DNA of 64,000 bases, from assembly GCF_041530365.1 (NCBI RefSeq), contig NZ_CP168034.1, positions 1,116,001-1,180,000 of the forward strand, in the 5' to 3' direction. Shown here piece after piece: positions 46,564 through 54,545 of the stretch (its first letter is position 1; every line of letters starts with the position of its first letter). The translations under genes and the position numbers were made by a program. Origin of the DNA: Capnocytophaga sp. ARDL2 (GTDB lineage Bacteria > Bacteroidota > Bacteroidia > Flavobacteriales > Flavobacteriaceae). The notes under the pieces were generated by a model that saw only the letters and a program-made list of their open reading frames with translations, was not told the DNA's origin and did no database searches.

Positions 46564-49314
46564 TTAATTCTTAAGATTATACAAATACTCTTTGATTATA
46601 ATACCTTTGTGGTCGATTACTTGATACAAACGGTTGAAACTATCGTATCGATAGGATTCTTTTCTACCGTTGGGGTCGGTTATACTACTCACACCTACCA
46701 AAGGTTGATGTAAATAGGTTGTAACAAATCCTTGAGGAAAATGATTTCTCAATTGATTCAAAGCGGTAATTAACAAATTTTCATTGTATTGCAATGGATT
46801 GGAATATTGTGTAATTTGGTTAATTATCGATGTAGGAATCGTCGAATAACGCACATTTTCCAATTTTGCAACCAATTCTGTTTGGTTATATCCCCATATT
46901 TGTGAAACCCATACACCTTTGGCTGTTTTATATTCGAGTATATTTTCGTTTTTGTCATAACGAGTTATTTCTTGCTCCATCTCAAATGGTAATTCTGCCT
47001 TGGCGATATGAGTTTTCGTTAAATTATACCCTTGTTGAAAATTACTCAATCCATATTTTTGATAATCCCATTTCGTACGATTGAGTGGTTGATTGTTTTT
47101 GGTATTGACTACTTGAGTTTTGTAATACGCATTTCCCAATTTTGAATAACTGATTTGTTTGTCTAATGTTTCATTCAATCCTACTAAATGTATTTTTTGT
47201 CGAGTCATATTTTGGGTAATACTATCATACGAACTCTCAATAATAGTTTTATTAGGAATGTTTGAATTGCTTTCATACAATGAAATGGTCGATTTTTCAG
47301 ACAACATTTTAGGGTGAATAGAAACGCTATTCCCATTTATACTCAAATTATATGGAGCAGGTGAAAATGTTTGCTCTATCTCGATAGTTTCAATTAATTG
47401 ATTCAGAGTGTTGTATTTTTTTATGCCGAAAGGATATTTACTTTTAAATACACTATTAGATTCTGATAAATCAAATTCGTTGATAACTTTACCTTTACTA
47501 GGCGTTTCTACCGTTATAAATTTATACATAATCAAAGAATGAAAATCGATGATGTTTCTGGTTTTATACCAATTATCTGTATAATAAGTGGTAAAATAGT
47601 GCGAATATCCACTACTTGTACGCGGATGATTGGGAATTTCGTAAGAAAACAATTGCTCATTGACCACATTTTGATTGGAATTGATATTAGTGGTGTTTTT
47701 TGAGAAACTTTTTATTCGTTTGATACGACTTCCCAAAGTATAATTGTAAAATTTCAATTGGTTAAACGGTTTAGCCTTTTTATAATAGGCTCTTACATAT
47801 TCATAGTACTGCTTGTATTCAGGTTCTATTTTTATAAAATAAATTTCATCATCTAATACCCTATTCAATGTTGCTTTAGGAAAGCAATTGGTGTTGTTTT
47901 TTAGTTGATTATATGATGAAACAGCCGTTTGAGGATTGTTTTTCTTAGAATTCACAGCGTATATTTTAGGGTAATAAAAAGAGTGCTGTGGAAAATTAGT
48001 AAAAATAGGATTTAACTTAAAATCAATAAATAACTGCCTATAAATATCTGTATCATAAGGTTCGTATAATGTCAAATCAACCCAATAGCCACCATTTTGA
48101 GCATCGTAAGTTAGAGGAATTTCTTCAAAAGTATAATTTTCAGCAACACGAGTTTTAAATTCATTTAGAATCATATTATAAACAGGTCTTCCAGGAGTAG
48201 CTCTTGTGAGGTTTGTATATTCTTTGTACCCAACAGTATTAGGTTCGTATTCATAAAAAGTTACACCGCCCTCTGGAGTGATGATCTTTGAAACAGCTCC
48301 TAAAGAAAAATAGAGGTTTGCAGGAATAAAACCATTATCAGGACATTCTATTTTGTGATAAAAACCATTATAATTTTTATCAGGAGAACCACCTATCAAA
48401 TCATAGAATATTTGATAGGTTCTTTTAGCTGTTCTTTGCTTGTTGTGAAAAACTACTTTGCCTAATGCTACTTTGAAAAAACTAGAGGTCATTTCAAAAT
48501 CTATATCCGCTATCACATGACCGCTTAAATTTTTATACTTCAAATTTCTTTTTGGAGACTGTTTAGGAGAAAGCTCAATTGTGCCTTTATTAATAATATC
48601 AACAGATTTGAAGTTACAACTGTATTTTTTTCTAAATGTTACAGTTTTTGTATTTTCCTCGTCGTAATTGTATTTCAATAATTCGTTATTGTGTTTGTCT
48701 TGTATCCAACTTACATAAAAAGTTCGTTTTTCTGCAAACAGTGTATTTGTAAAAGCCCCTTCGGAAACTCCTTCTTTGGCACTATTTGCAAAATGATATT
48801 TAGTACCATGCTTGTCAGTAATAGTAAATGTATGCAATCGAAACTTTTCATTTGAATATGTATAATGAAATTGAATATCAGCATAATCATTTTGTTCTAA
48901 CACTTTGATTGTAAAATTCGTATTTTTTTTAACGATTACAAATTTTCCAGTCAATCCCATTATGCTATAATGATAAACAGCATTTCCGTTTTTAGAATGA
49001 AAATCGGAATAATAAGATTCGTCATACCCCGAAGTAATTGCAATACTACCTATTAGGTTCAACGACCAACAGTCTCCTATATCATTGGTAGAAAAATATT
49101 TATTGATCGATGCATAGTGATTGTTTTCTACTTTTAGTGAAAAAGAGAAGTTAGGATTTTGCGTTTTTACATCAAACAGTGGAATTTCAATTTGCGGAAT
49201 ACCTGTATGCAAAGCCACTGGAAACACGGCATTGTTTACCGTTTGTACATTAGATTCTTGTGCAAAATTGAAATAACTGATACAACAAAATATCATTGTG
49301 TAGATTTTTTTCAT
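46564..49314 (-). CDS. RHS-like/YD-repeat surface protein, last gene of the toxin operon
   Basis: A protein of 916 residues with a signal peptide (MIFCCISYFNFAQ). The first half resembles the N-terminal shell of large Bacteroidota RHS proteins: VALHTGIPQIEIPLFDV, then NDIGDCWSLNLIGSIA. The C-terminus has YD-repeat elements (DPNGRKESYRYDSFNRLYQVIDHKG). It has no conserved RHS-core end or toxin tip, so it may be the shell-type partner of the main RHS protein rather than a toxin; this is inference. It begins nine bases after a lipoprotein gene and is the downstream end of a long minus-strand unit. Confidence 0.72.
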   Translation of the reverse strand: MKKIYTMIFCCISYFNFAQESNVQTVNNAVFPVALHTGIPQIEIPLFDVKTQNPNFSFSLKVENNHYASINKYFSTNDIGDCWSLNLIGSIAITSGYDESYYSDFHSKNGNAVYHYSIMGLTGKFVIVKKNTNFTIKVLEQNDYADIQFHYTYSNEKFRLHTFTITDKHGTKYHFANSAKEGVSEGAFTNTLFAEKRTFYVSWIQDKHNNELLKYNYDEENTKTVTFRKKYSCNFKSVDIINKGTIELSPKQSPKRNLKYKNLSGHVIADIDFEMTSSFFKVALGKVVFHNKQRTAKRTYQIFYDLIGGSPDKNYNGFYHKIECPDNGFIPANLYFSLGAVSKIITPEGGVTFYEYEPNTVGYKEYTNLTRATPGRPVYNMILNEFKTRVAENYTFEEIPLTYDAQNGGYWVDLTLYEPYDTDIYRQLFIDFKLNPIFTNFPQHSFYYPKIYAVNSKKNNPQTAVSSYNQLKNNTNCFPKATLNRVLDDEIYFIKIEPEYKQYYEYVRAYYKKAKPFNQLKFYNYTLGSRIKRIKSFSKNTTNINSNQNVVNEQLFSYEIPNHPRTSSGYSHYFTTYYTDNWYKTRNIIDFHSLIMYKFITVETPSKGKVINEFDLSESNSVFKSKYPFGIKKYNTLNQLIETIEIEQTFSPAPYNLSINGNSVSIHPKMLSEKSTISLYESNSNIPNKTIIESSYDSITQNMTRQKIHLVGLNETLDKQISYSKLGNAYYKTQVVNTKNNQPLNRTKWDYQKYGLSNFQQGYNLTKTHIAKAELPFEMEQEITRYDKNENILEYKTAKGVWVSQIWGYNQTELVAKLENVRYSTIPTSIINQITQYSNPLQYNENLLITALNQLRNHFPQGFVTTYLHQPLVGVSSITDPNGRKESYRYDSFNRLYQVIDHKGIIIKEYLYNLKN

Positions 49315-49323
49315 CGTGTATTT

Positions 49324-49878
49324 TTATTTATTTAATAACATCTGATTTTCAATCAACAATATATTTTTTTTTCTATTTTCCAATAAAAAATAAAACGTTT
49401 CACAATCCAAATCACGAAAATTATATTCAATATAAGGGATTTGCCAACCATCCTCCAAAACGAAATTTTCAACATTCAGCAAATCAAAAATTCTATTTTT
49501 TATTTTTTCATTTTCGCTAAAAGCACTAATTTCATTAACAAATTGGTGGGAAATTTCAATAAATTCTTTTCCTTCTTTGGTCATTTTTGTTCGCTTTCCC
49601 TTTTCAAAAAAAGGATTGTATTCTCCTGTACACAAACGCTGATAATATTCGAGCTTTTCCAAATAATTATCTATCAAAAAAGAAAGTTTTGCTTCTCCTT
49701 TTCTTAATTCCTCATTTGAATTTTTAAGATAAACAATGTCTTCTGTAAACGAATGTTGTACATTCATCACAGACCTATCCAATACCAAGGGTTCTTTAGG
49801 TAAATTGGGTACATTTGTCGGTTTTTCTTTACACGAAACAAAAATCAATGTGAGTAATAAAATAGTTGTTGTTTTCAT
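49324..49878 (-). CDS. Lipoprotein, candidate immunity protein (paralogue of 51595)
   Basis: A protein of 184 residues starting MKTTTILLLTLIFVSC, almost the same as the signal of the lipoprotein at 51595-52143. The two also share the end (YFLLENRKKNILLIENQMLLNK here). The mature protein is helical and charged. Its place among RHS tips suggests a surface or periplasmic immunity lipoprotein; there is no direct proof. It follows a small membrane protein by 14 bases. Confidence 0.65.
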   Translation of the reverse strand: MKTTTILLLTLIFVSCKEKPTNVPNLPKEPLVLDRSVMNVQHSFTEDIVYLKNSNEELRKGEAKLSFLIDNYLEKLEYYQRLCTGEYNPFFEKGKRTKMTKEGKEFIEISHQFVNEISAFSENEKIKNRIFDLLNVENFVLEDGWQIPYIEYNFRDLDCETFYFLLENRKKNILLIENQMLLNK

Positions 49879-49892
49879 TTTTTATTATAAAT

Positions 49893-50243
49893 TTACCTCG
49901 ACAAGAAATACACTGTTGGAAAAATAAAAGCAACAAACCAAAATATAGCATTGAGAATACCATCTTTCATTAACGATAAATCGTTACTCCAAAATGTATC
50001 TTTCGGTTCTCGACCATAAAATTTCACAATTATCCAAACAAGAATTTTATACGAAACCCATTGAATAATAGGGATTTTTAAAAACTCAATTCCTTTTATA
50101 TCTTTAAACAAAACAGCTAATAGAAAAAATAAAGTTCCTAATACAATGAAGTATTTGTTGTATTTTGGATTACTCAATATAGTTCTATCAAATAAGAAAA
50201 TAGCTACTATTATTAAACTTATTATCAAAAATAAAGGTGCCAT
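49893..50243 (-). CDS. Small polytopic membrane protein of the RHS operon
   Basis: A protein of 116 residues from the ATG at 50243, with four hydrophobic segments (APLFLIISLIIVAIFL, FIVLGTLFFLLAVLF, IIQWVSYKILVWIIV, GILNAIFWFVAFIFPTVYFL). No family is recognised. It could be an immunity protein for a membrane-acting tip that is no longer next to it, or a leftover of an older cassette. The longer frame to 50279 starts at TTG and is not preferred. Confidence 0.6.
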   Translation of the reverse strand: MAPLFLIISLIIVAIFLFDRTILSNPKYNKYFIVLGTLFFLLAVLFKDIKGIEFLKIPIIQWVSYKILVWIIVKFYGREPKDTFWSNDLSLMKDGILNAIFWFVAFIFPTVYFLSR

Positions 50244-50318
50244 AAATATATTAATTAAAAGAATTGTACAATGAATCAAATGCTCCTAAACTATCTGCAA
50301 CACCAAGAGTAATTGAAA

Positions 50319-50717
50319 TTACCTTAATAGCATAGGTTGTTGTTTTACAATTTGTTTAAACCCAGAAGCACTAAATTTGATAACCCCTTTATCTAATAAT
50401 ATTTCATAATCATATAAAAACACTTTGCCATTGACAGATTTTCTTTTGTTTTTCATAATAATTTCTGAAATATACAATGACATTGAATCTTTATAATCTA
50501 TAGAAATTTCTAAATTAGAAACATCATTAAAAATCAAAGTACAAGGCGAAATCCATAAATCATAAACATTTTGCTTATTTAAATCCCATTTAAATATATA
50601 TTCAAGTTCAATTTTAAACTCGAAATTGTTATCTGGAAAAGATATTGAATGAATTAAAGAGTCATGCCAACTCATATCAATAAAATCTGTTTCTGTCCAA
50701 ACATTTTTTTCTATCAT
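50319..50717 (-). CDS. Candidate immunity protein for RHS tip 1
   Basis: A soluble protein of 132 residues without signal or membrane segment. It opens with WTETDFIDMSWHDSLIHSISF; the W-HDS-I pattern resembles small immunity families of polymorphic toxins. Its ATG overlaps the stop of the tip-1 toxin gene by four bases, the classical toxin-immunity order. Cytoplasmic location fits a toxin with an intracellular target. Confidence 0.65.
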   Translation of the reverse strand: MIEKNVWTETDFIDMSWHDSLIHSISFPDNNFEFKIELEYIFKWDLNKQNVYDLWISPCTLIFNDVSNLEISIDYKDSMSLYISEIIMKNKRKSVNGKVFLYDYEILLDKGVIKFSASGFKQIVKQQPMLLR

Positions 50718-51603
50718 TTTTTTCTATTTATGTGATTATAGATAGTTCTAATATCTTGTTGTGTCATAGGACGTACCCAATGCCTATCTTTATTCCAAAA
50801 AATTTCACCTGTATTTGGATTAAAATTTTTATATGAATGTTGTACATGAGGGGTTGGAACCCCTTTATGAGTTGCTCCAACTAAGTCATAATGAATAATC
50901 TTATTTGGTGTCCTTAATGAAATAGAGTTTTTTCCAATTTCTTTACTTACTTTAGTCGCTTGTTCAGCAACAGAAGCGGCTTTGTATGCATATTTCCCTC
51001 CTTTTGCTAAATCTCCAAAAGGCAAAATTGATATTGCACTAATAGCAGCACTTCCATAATCTCCGTTAATTAAATATATTACAGCATTTATTCCATCAGA
51101 AATACCTGTTGGATCGAAAACTCCAATTACATCAAGAGTAGTTTGTAATGACGAAACTACACCGTTAGTACCATTATATAAATTTCCACTTCCTCCTATA
51201 TTTCCACCACCACTACCTGAACTACTTCCTGCACCGCCTCCGCCAGTAGTACCGTCGTATTTAAATAATTCGAAAATCATTTCTCCTTTTATGAGATAAG
51301 CAACTTGCAATTTTTGTCCTACGCGTACATAAGAAATCGAATTATGATCAACTCCCCAAAGTCCGTCGGTTCTTTTATACAATTCAAAACCAGACAGATT
51401 ATTCCTCAACGCAAACGATTTCGCCTCCATTTCACTTTCAAACAACCCTGTTCTATCTTGCCAATATATAGGATTATTAAACCCATAACGGTACGGAGTG
51501 ATGTTTGGGGCTAACTCACTTAGCAAATCTATTGAGCTAAATCGCTCAATTGCCGAGTTGTAGTGGCGGAAATCCGTTTCTACAACATGCAATCCTAATC
51601 GTT
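50714..51603 (-). CDS. Orphan RHS tip 1 with pretoxin and putative nuclease-type toxin domain
   Basis: It starts with a copy of the RHS-core end (VVETDFRHYNSAIERFSSID, then NNPIYWQDRTGLFE) without the core. A glycine/serine linker follows, then a hydrophobic pretoxin-like region (GVFDPTGISDGINAVIYLI, AISAISILPFGDLAKGGKYAYKAA), and a C-terminal domain with HYDLVGATHKGVPTPHVQ and HWVRPMTQQDIRTIYNHI. That end resembles the Ntox24-type family of polymorphic toxins, from memory and unverified. The open frame extends to 51697 only through the end of the upstream lipoprotein gene in another frame, so there is no real start: it is probably a silent cassette that can recombine into the main RHS gene. 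Confidence 0.68.
51245..51603 (-). repeat. RHS-core-end repeat, copy C
   Basis: Near-identical to copy B over about 350 bases (core end plus the next 60 codons, up to KYDGTTG); shares the first 180 bases with copy A in the main gene. Confidence 0.85.
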
Positions 51604-52143
51604 TAATAAAACATCTTTTTTTACTAACAACACATCTCTTTTTCTTTTTTCTAATTGAAAAACAACCATTTTTGGAGAATAACCATTGAAATACCAATAC
51701 ATATACAAAGCAAAACTATTTTCACCTATTGGAACATCATGCACCCCTAAAAGTTTTTCTATTCTTAGTTTAGAAGTTGATGAAAGTTCAAATTTCTCAA
51801 AACAAGAAAGATATTCTTTTGTTAGGTTCATAAAATTTTTACTCTCTGCGATTTCTTGGTCGTTTTGAAAAAATGGATTACTGTTTTCAACAGTAGTTTT
51901 TTCAATGATTTCATCTAAATATGTAATATAATCCTCAGTTTTTTGCTTGAAATTTTCATATCCTTCAGTTGTTCGTTTTGACTTTTCTATTTCTAAAATT
52001 TCTTGTTGCAAAAAATCAAAATCACTTTTTTCTTTTTTAGCATATTCAATAAAAAGGTTGTCGTGATTAATTTCATTTCCTTTTTGATTTTCACTACACG
52101 ACACACATATTAATGTGAGTATTAAAATTGTTGTTGTTTTCAT
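51595..52143 (-). CDS. Lipoprotein, candidate immunity protein for tip 2
   Basis: A protein of 182 residues from the ATG at 52143 (MKTTTILILTLICVSC). The mature part is helical and acidic (IEYAKKEKSDFDFLQQEILEIEKSKRTT) and ends VVFQLEKRKRDVLLVKKDVLLND, which is the paralogue of the end of 49324. The tip-2 stop (TAA) precedes its ATG by one base, so the pair is translationally coupled. The end of the gene reads straight into the copy C repeat. Confidence 0.65.
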   Translation of the reverse strand: MKTTTILILTLICVSCSENQKGNEINHDNLFIEYAKKEKSDFDFLQQEILEIEKSKRTTEGYENFKQKTEDYITYLDEIIEKTTVENSNPFFQNDQEIAESKNFMNLTKEYLSCFEKFELSSTSKLRIEKLLGVHDVPIGENSFALYMYWYFNGYSPKMVVFQLEKRKRDVLLVKKDVLLND

Positions 52144-52144
52144 T

Positions 52145-53011
52145 TTATCTAATTGTATCTCCGTTAATAATATATCCTCTTCCATTACTGATAATTACAT
52201 CATAAGCTCTACTTTTTGCACCTACAGGATTGAAAGAGTTAAACCAAATAGTGTCTGTTCTAATATAATTAAAAGACCTTATATCCACTTCGTTATTTGG
52301 AAAAAAACTATCTATTAAATCTTGTCCTATACTAATTCCATCCATTAAAGTTGAAATATGTTTCAAGAGGTTAACTCTTGTATTTAAATCAAGGCTTGGA
52401 CTGTAGATATTATTCATTGAACCGTATAACACTCCATTACTTCCTAAAGAAGAGCCTATAAAGCCAGAACTCATTCCTCCTCCGTATTGAATATAACCAC
52501 TAAAACTATTACCTAAAAAACTACTATTAGAACCATTAGGAATAGCAACATTATGGTGACAACAGGCAGTGGGTATTCCACTTATATTATTGGCTACACC
52601 TAAACTACCACCACTACCAGAATTACTTCCGCTACCGCTACCTCCACCACTACCTGTAGTACCGTCGTATTTAAATAATTCAAAAATCATTTCATCTTTT
52701 ATGAGATAAGCAACTTGCAATTTTTCTCCTACGCGTACATAAGAAATCGAATTATGATCAACTCCCCAAAGTCCGTCGGTTCTTTTATACAATTCAAAAC
52801 CAGACAGATTATTCCTCAATGCAAATGATTTCGCCTCCATCTCGCTTTCAAACAAACCTGTTCTATCTTGCCAATATATAGGATTATTAAACCCATAACG
52901 GTACGGAGTGATGTTTGGGGCTAACTCACTCAACAAATCTATTGAGCTAAATCGCTCAATTGCCGAGTTGTAATGACGGAAGTCGGTTTCTACGGCGTTT
53001 AATCCTAAATG
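52145..53011 (-). CDS. Orphan RHS tip 2, start-less cassette
   Basis: It begins with GLNAVETDFRHYNSAIERF, the RHS-core end, with a TGA in frame 12 bases before. It then carries the same 60-residue segment as tip 1 and a glycine/serine linker. The variable end has ACCHHNVAIPNGS, a glycine-rich stretch, DLNTRVNLLKHISTLMDGI and IISNGRGYIINGDTIR. No toxin family is recognised; the CCHH cluster might bind metal. No plausible start exists upstream of the repeat (the first usable codon is a TTG at 52936), so it is likely silent. Confidence 0.62.
   Translation of the reverse strand, partial: HLGLNAVETDFRHYNSAIERFSSIDLLSELAPNITPYRYGFNNPIYWQDRTGLFESEMEAKSFALRNNLSGFELYKRTDGLWGVDHNSISYVRVGEKLQVAYLIKDEMIFELFKYDGTTGSGGGSGSGSNSGSGGSLGVANNISGIPTACCHHNVAIPNGSNSSFLGNSFSGYIQYGGGMSSGFIGSSLGSNGVLYGSMNNIYSPSLDLNTRVNLLKHISTLMDGISIGQDLIDSFFPNNEVDIRSFNYIRTDTIWFNSFNPVGAKSRAYDVIISNGRGYIINGDTIR
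52655..53011 (-). repeat. RHS-core-end repeat, copy B
   Basis: Same unit as copy C (51245-51603). Differences are scattered single bases, so the two copies are recent or kept alike by recombination. Confidence 0.85.
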
Positions 53012-53035
53012 TCTTTTTCATTACATATTAAAATT

Positions 53036-53428
53036 TTACTTTTGAAAATGAACGATATAGACCAACATAGGATTGTCTTTACTAAAATTTATATGAACAC
53101 TTTCTCTATTAAAATTTTCATCATTTGTAATTGAATAATGATAACCTTTGTATACTAAACTATCTATTTTATTTTCATAATAAGTGAACTTTTTCAAATT
53201 AGCATATAAAATCGATTGTGCTTCTTCATTGGACAAAGGTATAATAAGAGTAGTAGTTTGCGAACTAAAATCTTGTTCTGTTTCAAAACCAATTCTATTT
53301 TCATTTACTTTAAATTCTGTTTGTAACAGTTTATTTAGTTGGTTTATGAAAATTTCTTTATCACTTCTATAGCTATTTGTACAGTTGAAGCATAAGACAT
53401 ACAGTAAAATCAAGATGTTTTTTTTCAT
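53036..53428 (-). CDS. Lipoprotein, candidate immunity protein for tip 3
   Basis: A protein of 130 residues with a lipoprotein signal (ILILLYVLCFNC). The body is helix and strand mixed, with no recognised family. Its ATG overlaps the tip-3 stop by four bases (ATGA). It is intact although its toxin partner is frame-broken, the pattern expected when the toxin is lost but immunity is kept. Confidence 0.62.
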   Translation of the reverse strand: MKKNILILLYVLCFNCTNSYRSDKEIFINQLNKLLQTEFKVNENRIGFETEQDFSSQTTTLIIPLSNEEAQSILYANLKKFTYYENKIDSLVYKGYHYSITNDENFNRESVHINFSKDNPMLVYIVHFQK

Positions 53429-54164
53429 CGTGTATTAATTTTTGTTGTACCATTAAAGTATATAGGATAAGCCGTACCGTGTCCATTAAACATCCCTCCC
53501 ATAAAAGTTAAAAAATTTCTCATTGTAAAAATTTTTCCATGGTGTATTTCAAAATTGTATGTATTGGGTAAAGCCATTATTCTATTATTTCCAATATATA
53601 CTAATGATATATTTCCGTAAATCAACCCTTGCTCTACTCTATTGTTTACAAAATCATTTCCTAAAAAATTAACAACTAACATTTTATGATCTTGATATTC
53701 TAATTTATATTTTAAAATCTTTCCACTGTAATTCCATCAAAATTTAAAGAACTTAAATTTACATAAACAGGTTCTCCTTTACCAAAATTATAATGATATA
53801 TAGCATCTTCAAAAGTAAAATTGTTTAAAAACTTTTGTTTCAAATGTTGTTGATAAAAATCGTTATAACTTTTATAATTTCTATTTCCTAGAAAACTATT
53901 TTTTTTATCACCTCCACTATTATTACTACTGCTTCCACTCCCTTCACCATCCTTATCAAACGAAGACAACTTCATAATATTTTGTACAGTTACTTCTAAT
54001 TCTTGTTTTGCAGTTTGTCCTGTCAATAGCATAAAAATATCTTTAGCGTCTTCGCCTGTAAATTGCCACCCCATCAACTCTCCATTGTGATAAATAGAGG
54101 TTGCATCTGCTCCGCTTGGGGCGCTCCAATATACAGGATTCCCACAAGTGTTATTTATTTTCAT
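53425..54164 (-). pseudogene. RHS-type tip 3 with one-base frameshift
   Basis: It starts at its own ATG (54164) with GNPVYWSAPSGADATS, a divergent version of the NNPIYWQDRTGL core end, then a serine/glycine linker and a toxin-like region. The frame closes at 53712 after ITVERF. Adding one A to the run at 53720-53722 gives ITVEKILKYKLEYQDHKMLVVN and continues to the stop at 53425 (246 residues in all). The domain ends FEIHHGKIFTMRNFLTFMGGMFNG. No family is recognised. The start overlaps the end of the membrane immunity gene. Confidence 0.65.
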
Positions 54165-54543
54165 TTATCCAAGTAATAAAAACAATACAAAAAACTAAAA
54201 ATAAAAGATATAAACCAAATGTCAAATTGTCTCTGAATTTATTTCTATTTTGGGAACTATATCTTTCGTTCAATTTATAAATCCATTTGTTTTTTAAAAA
54301 AAGAAAATAATTTAATCCTATTCCTAATGTTATAAAGAGAATTTTAAAAATAATGTCAGAATCTGAATTAATATTAATTTGAACATTTAAGAGTATTTCA
54401 ACAAAACCTAATGCAATGACGATATGAATCAATTCAAATATTGACATAAAGCAAGTGAAACCTATAACAATAGGTACTGTTTCGTTTTGTTTTAAAGCTA
54501 TTCTGTATATTTTGTAAATCATTAATTTGTAAATTTTTTTCAT
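54151..54543 (-). CDS. Polytopic membrane protein, candidate immunity for the main RHS toxin
   Basis: A protein of 130 residues with about four hydrophobic segments (IVIGFTCFMSIFELIHIVIALGF, IIFKILFITLGIGLNYFLFL, LTFGLYLLFLVFCIVFITW). It begins two bases after the stop of the main RHS gene. The main toxin's tip is hydrophobic and glycine-rich, so a membrane immunity protein is a natural partner. No family name is assigned. Confidence 0.65.
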   Translation of the reverse strand: MKKIYKLMIYKIYRIALKQNETVPIVIGFTCFMSIFELIHIVIALGFVEILLNVQININSDSDIIFKILFITLGIGLNYFLFLKNKWIYKLNERYSSQNRNKFRDNLTFGLYLLFLVFCIVFITWINENK

Positions 54544-54545
54544 TT

